Assembly (NCBI GenBank): GCA_003427395.1
Contig: BFEA01000023.1
Span: forward strand, 1,692,773-1,732,386
Direction of reading: 5' to 3'
DNA length: 39,614 nt
DNA from: Chara braunii
Lineage: Eukaryota; Streptophyta; Charophyceae; Charales; Characeae
Shown in pieces: positions 1 through 8,500 of this stretch; the first letter of the stretch is position 1; each line of letters begins with the position of its first letter. The translations under genes and the position numbers were made by a program. The notes under the pieces are model-generated. The model did not search any database. It saw only the letters and a program-made list of their open reading frames with translations, and had not been told where the DNA came from.

Positions 1-208
1 TCATCATCAGTCTCTTATCCCTCAATTCCATCAGTCAGTGCAATCATCACGTGCCAGGTCGGCGCGCGCACACCCAACGCTCGCCCATGTCATCTTCGTA
101 CTCCAAAACGTGCTCACCACAAAATGAGGAAAACACAATCACAACCCACCCCCGGACAACACAAATGACCTGTGTAGAAACTGCTAGTGCATACGATCCA
201 ATACCCTG

Positions 209-303
209 CTTCAACAAATTCCAACACAGTTTCAACACGGTTCAACACATTTCAACAAAGTTTCAACAACATTCCAACAACTTTCAACAACATTTCAACA
301 AGC
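209..303. repeat. Degenerate short-period TTTCAACA repeat
   Basis: The unit TTTCAACA or TTCCAACA, with spacers of a few bases, recurs about eight times at roughly 12-13 bp spacing. It is visible directly and needs no coding explanation. Confidence 0.75.
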
Positions 304-323
304 CACCAACAATGGATCAACAA

Positions 324-355
324 TTGGACCAACTGTTTTTCAACAGTTGGTCCAA
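324..355. repeat. Perfect 14-bp inverted repeat with 4-nt loop
   Basis: TTGGACCAACTGTT at 324-337 is followed by the loop TTTC and the exact reverse complement at 342-355. A further GTTGAACACA lies just downstream. It may be the tip of a small inverted-repeat transposon or a recombination hairpin. No run of T follows that would suggest a terminator. Confidence 0.8.
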
Positions 356-522
356 CAGTTGAACACACAAGTTTCAGTGTCCCCAATATACGGCCAGTGT
401 TGGTTTCCTTCATTTTGTGTTGAACATACACCCCCCCCCCCGGCCAGCAGTTTATAAACAATTGAAATGTGGTGTAAACATAGGTCCAACGTGGCAAAAA
501 ATTTGGCACATTTTTTCTGTTG

Positions 523-1500
523 ACGGCATCAGCCTATAGCACAAAGGGCCCCTCGTCAAGGAAAGAGCAGGCCGCAACAAGATCGTGCGCGCAGAGCAAG
601 ATCGGAGATCAGGCGCGCAATAGCCAGAGGGAGAGCAGGGGGGCGAGAAAGGCAGAACGCGAGAAAGACAAGGAGAGAGCACTCGTAAGAAAGTAGAAGG
701 AGGAGGAAACTAAGAAGGAGGAGGAAGTAAGAGGAGAAAAGAGAAGGGGAAAGGGTTCGTCGTGACAAGGATAGACTGTTGTAACTATCGATCTTGAACG
801 ACGAAAGCCTAGTAAGAGCGAGTCATCAACTCACGCTGATCACATCCATGCCCTTAGTACACTCCGCCGTCGCTCCTACGATTGAGGGGGGGGTGGTGAA
901 GTGTCTGGATTGAGGCGATCTTGGCAGTCTGCCGCTGGGGTGAAGTTCGTGAGGCTTTATGACGTAAAAGAAGTAGAAGAAGAAGAAGAAGAAGAAGGAA
1001 AAGGGGGAGAAGGAAGCAAGACAATGACAGCGCGAAGAAGAAGAAGAAGAGGGAGAAAAAGAGGAAGGAGGAAGGAGAGAGAGAGCAAGGAGGGGAAGAC
1101 TTACCTTCCTCACAGACGTCGACGAAGGGGCTGACTTCAACGACGGCTCGACGACGACGAGGAGCGAGATAGAAAACAGGTAAGCCTTCAATATTGTGGC
1201 TTACCTCGTAATACATTAATAGGATAAAACAAAATAAAAATAAATAAATATATATATATATATATAAATAAAATAATAAAATCAGATGAATCTACCGCTA
1301 GGACACGAATACATACGTTACTACACTATACGTATGCGTATGCGTACATGAGTGTGTGTGTATAAATGTATGTGAGATAGAGAGAGAGAGAGTTCTACTT
1401 CTTCCTCTTCTAAGTCCACCATCTCTTTCTCACCCTCTCGCCACCTGACTTCTCAGTGTCAGCAGACTACGAGAGAGAAGATTGGAGATTTGAGACTTGA
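523..1500. other. Purine-rich non-coding segment with GAA/GAG tracts and a TA run
   Basis: Tracts of GAAGAA, AGGAGG and GAGAGA fill about 650-750 and 965-1095. A TA/TAAA run lies at 1240-1280 and a GA run at 1377-1391. Long frames here translate to poly-E/R or poly-S/L/F and are composition artefacts. The only structured element is the 42-nt splice-bounded module at 1105-1146, listed separately. Confidence 0.6.
1105..1146 (-). other. Mini-exon-like module M1 (42 nt)
   Basis: On the minus strand a pyrimidine-rich stretch ends in AG. Then follow 42 nt and a donor of the form GAAG|GTAAGT. One frame reads PSLKSAPSSTSVRK and another contains VEVSPFVDVCEE. The copy in block 2 starts at 28346 and keeps both splice-like ends. 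I do not recognise the peptide. It could be a true short exon, a decayed one, or chance. Confidence 0.3.
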
Positions 1501-2000
1501 CGACATTGGATCCAGACTCGACATGGGATACAGACGTTTTGACGAGGGACTATTTGGGCCTGCGCCGAAGACTTGGCGTTGACGACGTTCCCATCTTCCC
1601 CTCTTCTACGTCTAACCTCCCTCTTCCTCGTCAGGGTATGGTCGGGGCTGGCGCAGTCTTCCTGCGTAAGGCGCCGGACCCCTTTTCACCATGGAATGAT
1701 GATGATGATGTATGATTGGGGCTGCATTGCAATATTAATTGTTCAGATCACTGATATTTACGTCTTCCGCTACGTTATCTCGTACTTGTATGAGGGGTCG
1801 ACTCTAGTTCTAGTCAGCACCTTTATAGTATACAACCGTGTGTGTGAAAGTTTGTGTGTGCGCGCGTGCCTGTGTGTATGTGTATGGGGGAGAGAGATCG
1901 GAGAGGGAAAGAGAAGGAGGAGGAGAGAAAGGGGGACGATAAGTCTCCAACCTTGGCCAACAACCAACTCTCAAGCCATGACTCGCCACGCGCTACCTAG
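1500..2000. other. Non-coding stretch of copy 1, no gene seen
   Basis: It contains short ATGATGATG and GTGTGT runs and a GA-rich tract at 1889-1936. The same text recurs at about 28757-29252. Short frames on both strands have no recognisable domain, and the two copies differ without codon bias. I see no RNA gene. Confidence 0.5.
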
Positions 2001-2087
2001 ATCGATAGAATGAGCAAATCAAAAGTGGCAGTGCATATTGCCACATTTCAGCGGAAGATTCATTCCGTTTTTGCTCATCCTATCGAT
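2001..2087. repeat. Inverted-repeat hairpin element H1 (87 bp)
   Basis: It starts ATCGATAGAATGAGCAAA and ends TTTGCTCATCCTATCGAT, an 18-bp terminal inverted repeat with one mismatch. Inside are a second palindrome, GTGGCAGTGCATATTGCCAC, and a third, CGGAAGATTCATTCCG. So the element folds as one long arm with nested stems. It is followed by a GTGTGT run and a GA run, as are H2 and H3. Its copy in block 2 is 29253-29339. Confidence 0.7.
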
Positions 2088-2226
2088 GGAATGCTTGTGT
2101 GTGTGTGTGTGCGTGCGTGAGTACGTGGGCACGCGTGCATGCGCGAGAAATGTGTGTGTAAAAGAGAGAGAAAGTGGAGAGAAAGAGAAGAGAGAGAGAG
2201 ATCGGGCGGAGGCCAGAGGTGCTTAC

Positions 2227-2263
2227 CTGTAGCGCCATTGCTCCAGCTTCGTCTTCAAGGTAC
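2227..2263 (-). other. Mini-exon-like module M2 (37 nt)
   Basis: On the minus strand TCGTGTTGCAG is a good acceptor. The next 37 nt end in CTACAG|GTAAGC, a textbook donor. Read as G plus codons, it gives YLEDEAGAMALQ. It starts in the phase that would complete the AG-ending modules. The block 2 copy is 29481-29517. I have no match to a known family. Confidence 0.35.
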
Positions 2264-2478
2264 CTGCAACACGAGCCGAGGTCTCAGGTTAGTACTTGGC
2301 TCGAAACACAGAGAGAGAGAGTTTTTCTTCTTCCTCTTCTCAGTCCACCATCTCCCTCTCACCCTCTCGTTATCTGACTTAACTGCATCAACAGACTATG
2401 TGTGTGAGAGAGAGAGAGAGAGACGGACCTGGGCCATCAACTAAGTCTCTACCCCACGGCTCGTCGCACGCTACTTGG

Positions 2479-2567
2479 ATCGATAGGACGAGCTAATCAA
2501 AAGGGTGACAATGTATATTTCCACGTCTCAGCGGAAGGTTCATTCCGTTTTTGCTCATCCTATCGAT
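2479..2567. repeat. Inverted-repeat hairpin element H2 (89 bp)
   Basis: It is related to H1 along its full length. The 5' arm has G at position 9, where H1 has A. This gives a G-C pair with the 3' arm, where H1 has an A-C mismatch. It is preceded by CGCACGCTACTTGG, as H1 and H3 are preceded by close variants. The block 2 copy is 29735-29823. Confidence 0.7.
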
Positions 2568-2714
2568 GGAGTGTGCATGTGTGTGTGTGTGATAGAGAGA
2601 AAGAGAGAGTTCTCTCCTTCCCCTCTAAGTCCACTATCTCCCCCTCGCACTCTCGCTACCCAACCTTGGCTATCAGCTAAAGTCTTGAACCGCGGCTCGC
2701 CGCGAGCTACTTGG

Positions 2715-2803
2715 ACCGATAGAACGAGCAAACCAAGAAGTGACAATGTATGTTTCCCCGTTTCAGCGGAAGATTCGTTCCGGTTTTGACGGATCCTATC
2801 GGT
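2715..2803. repeat. Inverted-repeat hairpin element H3 (89 bp)
   Basis: This is the third member of the set. Its arms begin ACCGATAG and end CTATCGGT. Both the T-to-C change in the left arm and the matching A-to-G change in the right arm are present, so pairing is kept. The inner CGGAAGATTCGTTCCG palindrome is also kept. The block 2 copy is 29975-30063. Confidence 0.7.
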
Positions 2804-2925
2804 GGAATGCGTGTGTATGTGAGACGTTCATGATTCGATCAAGAAGAGAGCGAGAGATCGAGGAGAGAAATGGAAAGAGAGAGAAGGCAGAAGGAGAAGG
2901 AAAGCTTACCGGTCAACACTGCTTC

Positions 2926-2963
2926 CTGTCTCTTATACACATCTAGATGTGTATAAGAGACAG
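2926..2963. other. Embedded Tn5 mosaic-end junction (sequencing adapter artefact)
   Basis: CTGTCTCTTATACACATCT at 2926-2944 is followed directly by its reverse complement AGATGTGTATAAGAGACAG at 2945-2963. These are the 19-bp Tn5 mosaic ends in the back-to-back order made by Nextera mate-pair circularisation. The sequence before it (2808-2926) is repeated after it (2965-3083) with a few differences. Copy 2 (30068-30187) has neither the adapter nor the repetition. So 157 bases here are almost certainly not genomic. Confidence 0.97.
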
Positions 2964-3066
2964 GTGCGTGTGTATGTGAGACGTTCATGATTCGATCAAG
3001 AAGAGAGCGAGAGATCGAGGAGAGAAATGGAAAGAGAGGGAAGGCAAAAGGAGAAGGAAAGCTTAC

Positions 3067-3133
3067 CGGTCAACACTGCTTCCGTGCGTTTCCCTCTGAA
3101 GGGAAACGCACCACCTTGCAGCATGTACCTGGC
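3067..3133 (-). other. Mini-exon-like module M3 (67 nt)
   Basis: On the minus strand a CCTTTTAG acceptor is followed by 67 nt and the donor GACCG|GTAAGC. The open frame gives ARYMLQGGAFPFRGKR and then TEAVLTG, which looks protein-like but is not a family I know. It contains an internal inverted repeat, GCGTTTCCCT/AGGGAAACGC. The block 2 copy at 30170-30236 is identical. Confidence 0.35.
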
Positions 3134-3179
3134 CTAAAAGGTGGCCTGTATAAATCCGGTTTGTATTAGTATTAGTACG

Positions 3180-3226
<47 letters not shown>
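3180..3226. repeat. TTA microsatellite
   Basis: About 15 TTA units run from 3180. The matching tract in copy 2 is about 30283-30330. Poly-I and poly-N frames across it are artefacts. Confidence 0.9.
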
Positions 3227-3229
<3 letters not shown>

Positions 3230-3393
3230 TAGTACTATCGTTTATCATTATTATTATTTTAAATTCAATATACAAATGAAATGGCAGAGAGAGAGAGGAG
3301 ATGAAAAGGGAGGGGAGAAGGGAGAAAAGAGAAGGGATAGAGAGGGAAAGATGGGTACACGTGGCCGCTATGTGGGTGCTACAAGAGACTTAC

Positions 3394-3434
3394 CTATTGC
3401 AGATACGTGTGACGTTGGCCGAGATCTGCTCGTA
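3394..3434 (-). other. Mini-exon-like module M4 (exactly 41 nt)
   Basis: The minus strand reads GCGAG|TAC...AATAG|GTAAGTC. The 41 nt read YEQISANVTRICN plus AG in one frame. The block 2 copy at 30497-30537 has two changes that replace V and T by A and A. A related segment lies near 8670, on the minus strand, where QQLLYHEQISTNV matches QQLCEYEQISANV. The homology runs upstream past the proposed acceptor, which weakens the exon reading. Confidence 0.4.
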
Positions 3435-3860
3435 CTCGCAGAGTTGTTGGCGTCATCAGCGGCGCTGTAGATAGGCTAGGTAGGATCGACCATCAGTAGT
3501 CTAGGCGATGAGTGTCAGGTAGNACGGCGACGTTGGGGTTGCATTGATGGTGATGAGNCTGTACTTACGTTGATGAATCGTGAGCTTTTGCCGATCTCTT
3601 ATATGGCGAGAACGCGTAATGGTTCTGCTCAGGGGCACCGTTTTCTGATCACATGCATGTGATGTTGTCTGATCTCTGAAGTTGCCACCGATCGTTTTAT
3701 TAGTATTATCATTTTATTAATTTATTATTATTATTATTATTATTGACTATTGACTTATTATTATTACTATCGCTATTATCATTTATTCTTATGCAATGAT
3801 CCAGGTGCATGCGGCCCCGACAAAAGGATAACGAGGTTGTGAATGAGGCACGAGACTTAC

Positions 3861-3901
3861 CTTGTGCTGATGCGTGTGGCTCTAACCTCTATCCGTTCGT
3901 A
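3861..3901 (-). other. Mini-exon-like module M5 (exactly 41 nt)
   Basis: The minus strand has the pyrimidine-rich acceptor GCTCTTCCTAAG|TAC and the donor ACAAG|GTAAGTC. One frame gives YERIEVRATRIST plus AG. Copies lie at 30964-31004 and, in the locally repeated stretch of block 2, at 31686-31726, which has one silent change. It shares length, edges and the initial TAC with M4 and M6. Confidence 0.4.
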
Positions 3902-4184
3902 CTTAGGAAGAGCGGATGTAGTCATCTTTTGATCATATAGGTTAAGGTAGGATCCGCCTCTTATAGTCTAGTCGCCAAGTACCCGATAGGATAACGACAT
4001 CGGGTCATTATTAATGATGATGGGACCATTAGCCCATTGTCACAGATGAGTTTTGCTATGCTCTTGTCCAGGGGACTTGTGATGCAACTTTTGCGTTAGT
4101 TCAAGATCGTGACTATAGTATAGTTCTGACTTCAGGGATTCAGTATTGCTCATCTTTTCATATATCCTAACCAAGATAGGAAAA

Positions 4185-4335
4185 AGGAATGAGAAGGGTG
4201 AGAGAGATTTAGGAAAAGGAGGAGAGAAGGAGAGGTCGTGGAGTGAAAAGGGATGAGAGAGATCAAGAAGTAGGAGAAGAAAGAGAGAGGAGAAGGAGTG
4301 ATAGGAGGGAAAGAGGGAGAAAGAGGAGAGACGGA
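4185..4335. repeat. GA-rich low-complexity tract
   Basis: Nearly all bases are G or A on the + strand, in GAGAAGG/GGAGAGA patterns. The apparent minus-strand frames rich in S, P, L and F across it are composition artefacts. Copies lie at about 31288-31438 and 32010-32160. Confidence 0.8.
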
Positions 4336-4439
4336 GGAATGCCGATGTTGCCCACTCAACCTTACCGTTGGTCCGTCCCATAGCCTGTCTTCTTCCATCC
4401 TAGTCGATTTACTCAGATCCTCCCGTACGTCCACTGCCT

Positions 4440-5280
4440 ATCATCCGTGATGTATGTGTGTGTGTGTGATACATGTCCAAGTAGGACAGTGCGCAAGGAA
4501 CCAAGGATTCACTATGTGATAATAGGGACTGAAACACACAATGAGAGGTCAGCGTAGCATCAACAGGCAATGTACATCCCGAATACATGCAAGATGGCAC
4601 AAAACGGCGCGGTGGAAGACTTAGAAAGAAGATCTGATCTGATCTGGGCTGAGCCGATACCCATCACACGTCACACATGTGAAAGAGGGAGGAGGGACCG
4701 CAATCACGAAAGAAAAGGTCCCTTCATCGCACACATACATGGGAGAATACCACGGATAAAAGATGGGGGAGGGACGAGACGAAGAGAAGGGAGGCGAGGG
4801 AAATAGACCAAGATCGCAATAACGAAGTGATAAGTCCCTTGCCGAGTGTCCAAGCAATGTTTGTCACAGAAAAGGGGGCCGAATCGGATCTTGTTAAATA
4901 CGCCAGGCATAACCGCTGCCTGAATTCTTGTTGTTAACCCTCAAGCTCTCAGATTCGAAGAAAGGGTAAGAGAGGGTGAGAGAGGAGGAAGAGAAAAGGA
5001 GATGGAGAATGGAGAAGAGATCTAAGAAGGACAGAAGGAGAAGAGAGAGAGGGGAAGAGCTGACGATATGATGATNATGAGAGTGTGTTGGGGCTGCACT
5101 GCAATATTGATCGTACGGATCCTTGGTATCTAAGTCTCCCGCTTCGCTGTTTGTGCTCTGTATGAGTGGTCGGTTCTTGTTCTAGTCTGCACCTTTACAG
5201 TAGCGACAGTGTGTATGGGTGCATGTGAAGGAGAGAGAAAGAGAGAAGGGGAGAAAGAAGGTGGTAGTGATGATGATGAT
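4440..5280. other. Non-coding stretch between composite units
   Basis: It contains a GTGTGT run at 4454-4468, a GA-rich tract at 4960-5055 and a TGATGATG tract near 5268. There is one N at 5076. No frame has recognisable domain content. The second copy is about 32267-33108. Confidence 0.5.
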
Positions 5281-5294
5281 GTGGGGGCACTTAC

Positions 5295-5335
5295 CTGGCA
5301 GCAGCAATGGCCTGCATAGGTGACATCTTCAGGTA
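5295..5335 (-). other. Mini-exon-like module M6 (exactly 41 nt)
   Basis: The minus strand reads CAAAG|TAC...GCCAG|GTAAGTG. The 41 nt give YLKMSPMQAIAAA plus AG in the same frame as M4 and M5. Reading on upstream gives VISGGPK, with a TTATTAG alternative acceptor. The block 2 copy 33123-33163 is identical. Confidence 0.4.
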
Positions 5336-5565
5336 CTTTGGGCCGCCGCTAATAACNATAGTTGCATTGNCTCCTTGTAGTCTGTAGTAGCGGTGTAGGG
5401 AGTAGGCTGGGCACCGAGCGCCAGGTAGGGAGAATAGGGCCTGGATACTCATGTTGGTGGTGGCGAGAGCAAGCTCTCATTGACATTGGTTTTCAGAGTT
5501 ACGAATTTCCATTGGTGTATTATCGGTGCAATGCTGCTTCTGGATACAGTCATCACGCTGTTGTT

Positions 5566-5611
5566 ATTTTATTATTATTATTATTGTTATTATAATAATA
5601 ATAATAATAAC

Positions 5612-5690
<79 letters not shown>
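5566..5690. repeat. TTA/TAA microsatellite with an inverted centre
   Basis: TTA units at 5566-5592 with one G interruption give way to TAA units with one C interruption, then to TTA units again. The left part and the TAA part are reverse complements, including the odd G/C. Copy 2 (about 33393-33490) has no TAA stretch. Confidence 0.85.
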
Positions 5691-5765
5691 GATGTACGGC
5701 AGTCTTGGGGCCAAGTGGCATCTGTGAGTTAGGGGATTGAGTTGTGAGCGAAGTGAGAGGCTCAC

Positions 5766-5807
5766 CTGGTGCTTGACGTATGCGATATTGGCCGAGATAT
5801 GCCCGTA
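5766..5807 (-). other. Mini-exon-like module M7 (42 nt)
   Basis: The minus strand reads CGAAG|TAC...CACCAG|GTGAGCC. The frame starting at TAC gives YGHISANIAYVKHQ, close to M4 in its ISAN part. Another frame is also open across it. The block 2 copy at 33566-33607 has one change (I to V). Confidence 0.35.
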
Positions 5808-5920
5808 CTTCGGGAATGCTGTTGATGTCTTCTTTCGTCTTCATAAGTATAGGCTAGATAGGATCTGTCATCTGTAGTCTGCATGCCGAACGTGAGATAG
5901 GGTGTCGGCGTTGGGTCTGT

Positions 5921-6024
5921 GATGATGATGATGGCGATGGGAAGATGATGATGATGATGATGATGGGAAGTTGATGATGATGATGGGGTGATGATGATGA
6001 TGATGGGGTGATGATGATGATAAT
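5921..6024. repeat. TGATGA-rich microsatellite
   Basis: Runs of GATGAT separated by GGGAAGTT or GGGGT fill this stretch. The copy 2 counterpart at 33721-33822 is a different length. The His-rich minus-strand frames are artefacts. Confidence 0.85.
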
Positions 6025-6038
6025 GGGTAGGCACATAC

Positions 6039-6081
6039 CTTGTATTGGCGACAGTCTGCATCTGGGCGGCGTCCACGAGTG
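6039..6081 (-). other. Mini-exon-like module M8 (43 nt)
   Basis: The minus strand reads CCGAAG|CAC...ACAAG|GTATGTG. The alternative frame through the upstream CAG gives PEALVDAAQMQTVANTR. This resembles M6 (MQ, then A at the same spacing from the donor). Two bases differ in copy 2. It is a weaker case than M4-M6. Confidence 0.3.
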
Positions 6082-6362
6082 CTTCGGGCTGCCGCAGATG
6101 TCAACACTTGCTTTGTCTTTTTTAGTAGTAACTAAGTAGAAGTAGGCCGGGTGTTGTGCGGTGCGTAGGATAGATGGACTGACCTCTTGTGGGGGTCTGG
6201 AGAGAGGAGACTCTCCATGAGCAGTAGTTCTCAGTGCTACTAACCTCCATCGGTGTATCATTGGTGCAATACTGCTCTCTGGACATAGTGTGACTATCCG
6301 GCTTTCTACGTGATGATGTAATCTGGAATTATCATCTTGTTGATTGCTTATTTCCCTGCAAT

Positions 6363-6432
6363 TTTATTATTATTATTGTTATTATTATCGTTATTATTAT
6401 TATAAATGTTATTCTTATTCTTCTTCTTCTTC

Positions 6433-6476
<44 letters not shown>

Positions 6477-6477
6477 G
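6363..6477. repeat. TTA microsatellite with TTC interruption
   Basis: TTA units are interrupted by CGTTA, AAATG and a TTCTTCTTC stretch, then continue to 6477. The copy 2 counterpart (about 34155-34302) is longer and has TTA throughout. Confidence 0.9.
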
Positions 6478-6479
6478 CG

Positions 6480-8040
6480 ATCAGAGTCGCTTTCATTCAC
6501 CTTTTCAATGCATGCGAATAATAGCACAGCAAGACTGGCGACATGCGCCTGCTCGAAATTCAGAGATATGGAAATCCAGGTACCTGTTCACGTTTTTTTT
6601 AATGGCTATAGCGACTCAGCGCCCGAAAACAACTCTTTGTTCTCATAACCCAGATCACCCAGGAATACCACACACAACCCATTGTACACACACACGCAGT
6701 ACTCTCCGGGCATCTGCGGACCACCGTCGCACCAATCGCGGTAACAGCGCTTCCGCATAGCTTACGCAGGGATGAATGAATGGCAAGGCGCTGCATATTG
6801 ATTTTACTGCTATAGGGTACTGACTGGGACTGTACTGTTGAGTGAATGGGGATGTGCCGCTGGCTCAGAGCAGTCATACCGCTAACCTACTGGACGGACT
6901 TACGGATCGACCCCTACGTCTACACGGATCTACGACTTGCGGACAGACAGAGGGACTGACAGATGAACAGACAAACAGACAACGACAAACAGGCGGGCAC
7001 AGAGACATAGGCAGTTGAAAGACAGTGACACAATACCGCTCAATGGGACACACACATACATATTGGAACAGATACAGGCACAATGACAAACGCACAAAAA
7101 AAAAAAAAAAAAGAGAATCACATGTATAGTGACACAGATACGCAACCAAACACTGTCACACTATGAACAGACACACATACACTGTGTCACATACACATAC
7201 AGATACACAGTGACAGACTTGATGCTGTCTCCTTAATTTTTTTACTTCGGACTACCAAAGGTCTACCTTGGACCCCGAGCCTGGGATGTACACGTTCTCA
7301 CGTGGTACTTGCTAAATTGACAAAGTGCATCAGGGACAGGGTACTGCTGACCGGGCCAGGTTAGACTGCCTCTTGCCGCTTACCTATAGGCTGCCCATTT
7401 GAGTTCGCAAAACGTTGCTTCCGGATCTTCCGGAAGACTATACACTTGACTTTCGGCGCTGTAGCAACCACGAATTATACTGCAGTCGAAACTCCTAAAG
7501 CACGGACGCTCGGTGAAAACACACCCAGACACAGTAAATACACACTGAAATAGACGAAGTCACGCAGCGTAATGTGCACAATGACAGGCACAACAAACAC
7601 AGTGTACAATCACATGCCATGTGAACAGTCCGCAATGAAAACGCACGCCACACACAATACTCTACCTACAACTATGATGACTATAGTTGCCGCCATGCTG
7701 TCACTATGGTTGAGCTCCTCTCGGCCCACTGAGTCCTCCAGGCTCACTGCAGACCTCCTTGCACGAGATGCTGAGACAACACTTTCGAATGGCTTCCGCA
7801 GGAACGAATGAATAACTGAGGCACTGTCTCTTAACTTATATTTCTGTAGGTCGTTGATCTGGTCCATTTCCCTGGCCCAAAGTGCACACAGTCCTGAACG
7901 GAACTTGCTGGACCGGACTAGGACTGACTGAACCTTACCACTCACTAACTGTGGGCTCACTGCTAACCTGGGCACTTGCACTACAGATTAGTCCACCATT
8001 GGACTCGCCACATGACCACTTGCCCACTTGCCTCTAATGA
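6480..8040. other. Non-coding stretch with ACACAGTGACA-type repeats
   Basis: Between 6940 and 7215 the words GTGACACA, CAGACA and ATTGGAACAGATAC recur. A comparable block lies at 8840-9050. A minus-strand frame at 7610-7981 (123 codons) is kept in both large copies but has no domain I know and no splice-supported context. A run of A lies at 7097-7112. I see no confident gene. Confidence 0.5.
7384..7417 (-). other. Mini-exon-like module M9 (34 nt, weak)
   Basis: The minus strand reads CGGAAG|CAACG...CTATAG|GTAAGCG. A longer frame from an upstream TAG reads LPEDPEATFCELKWAAYR. The donor is good and the acceptor is weak. In copy 2 the donor is changed to GCAAGT (35287 region), so splicing there would be less likely. 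Confidence 0.25.
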
Positions 8041-8500
8041 GCCCCGTCAGGCCTTTATTTTTTTTTGCAGTATGGCGGCCGCCCTAAGTGAAGGCAGGCG
8101 CGACAGGCCCTCAGGGCCTCGATTTCAGGGTACCCCGCAACTGGTGAAATTTAGACAGTTCGGCTGCGCCAGTTGGTTGAAGGCGCCCAGGCCCAGGCCA
8201 TAAAATGCAAATGCATTTGAACGATGACTTGGGCCAGACGCGTGAAAAAGGTCGTCAGCAGGCCAAGGGCAGTTGGGCATATGCAACCATCAGGCCCTGG
8301 GCCTGCGTGTGAGGTCTGGGCCTGTGCCTACCGGGGCCTACCAGAAGCTTCCTGGACTGGACGCAGGCAGGCCACTTCGATATAGGGAAGGGCCTGCCTC
8401 CTCATTCGGCAATCAGGTGCTGGCTGCATGCTGCGCGAACACTGATGCGCTATTTGTTGGCTGGCTGGCACTCACACTCTCACGGGCGAGCAAGAAGTAG
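8040..8500. repeat. GC-rich stretch dense in CAGGCC/GGCCTG words
   Basis: CAGGCC, GGGCCTG or GGCCTG appear more than ten times within about 450 bp, in both orientations. This is unlike the AT-rich surroundings. The palindrome-like ATGCAAATGCAT lies near 8205. The stretch is identical in both large copies. Confidence 0.6.
8080..8096 (+). repeat. CCGYCCTAAGTGRAGGC motif, first of three
   Basis: CGCCCTAAGTGAAGGC occurs here, CGTCCTAAGTGGAGGC at 9068-9084 and CGCCCTAAGTGAAGGC at 9100-9115. Each is next to GGCGGGCC, GGCAGGCG or GGCTGGTC. All three recur in block 2. Confidence 0.6.

Larger units (their letters stand above)
1..522. other. Unique left flank of the repeated block, non-coding
   Basis: This stretch lies outside the large duplication, because the sequence before 27760 does not resemble it. 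It holds degenerate CAACA repeats, a hairpin, and a run of 11 C at 431-441. Short reading frames here are shadows of the CAACA repeat, and I see no gene. Confidence 0.6.
3280..6480. repeat. Diverged series of composite units (module + TAGGCTAGGTAGGATC block + TTA tract)
   Basis: At least five units follow one another. Each shows, in + order, a GA-rich or TGA-rich tract, a CTTACCT or CTCACCT word opening a short minus-strand module, a block like TAGGCTAGGTAGGATC with AGTCTAG soon after (3470, 3940, 5860), a tail, and a TTA tract. The tails at about 5480-5560 and 6215-6290 are clearly alike (GGTGTATNATNGGTGCAATNCTGCT). Units differ strongly from each other but are near-identical between the two large blocks. 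So the series arose before the large duplication. Confidence 0.55.

Noticed and set aside
4040-4381. Ser/Pro/Leu/Phe-rich minus-strand frame present three times in the window
   Set aside because: It lies over a GA-rich tract. The three copies follow from the large and local repetitions.
5854-6261. His-rich minus-strand frame as a metal-binding protein
   Set aside because: The His runs come from the ATC phase of a TGATGA repeat, and the length differs between the large copies.
7610-7981. 123-codon minus-strand frame kept in both large copies
   Set aside because: The surrounding DNA is equally conserved with no reading-frame signal, so openness follows from the recent duplication. There is no known domain and no regulatory context.
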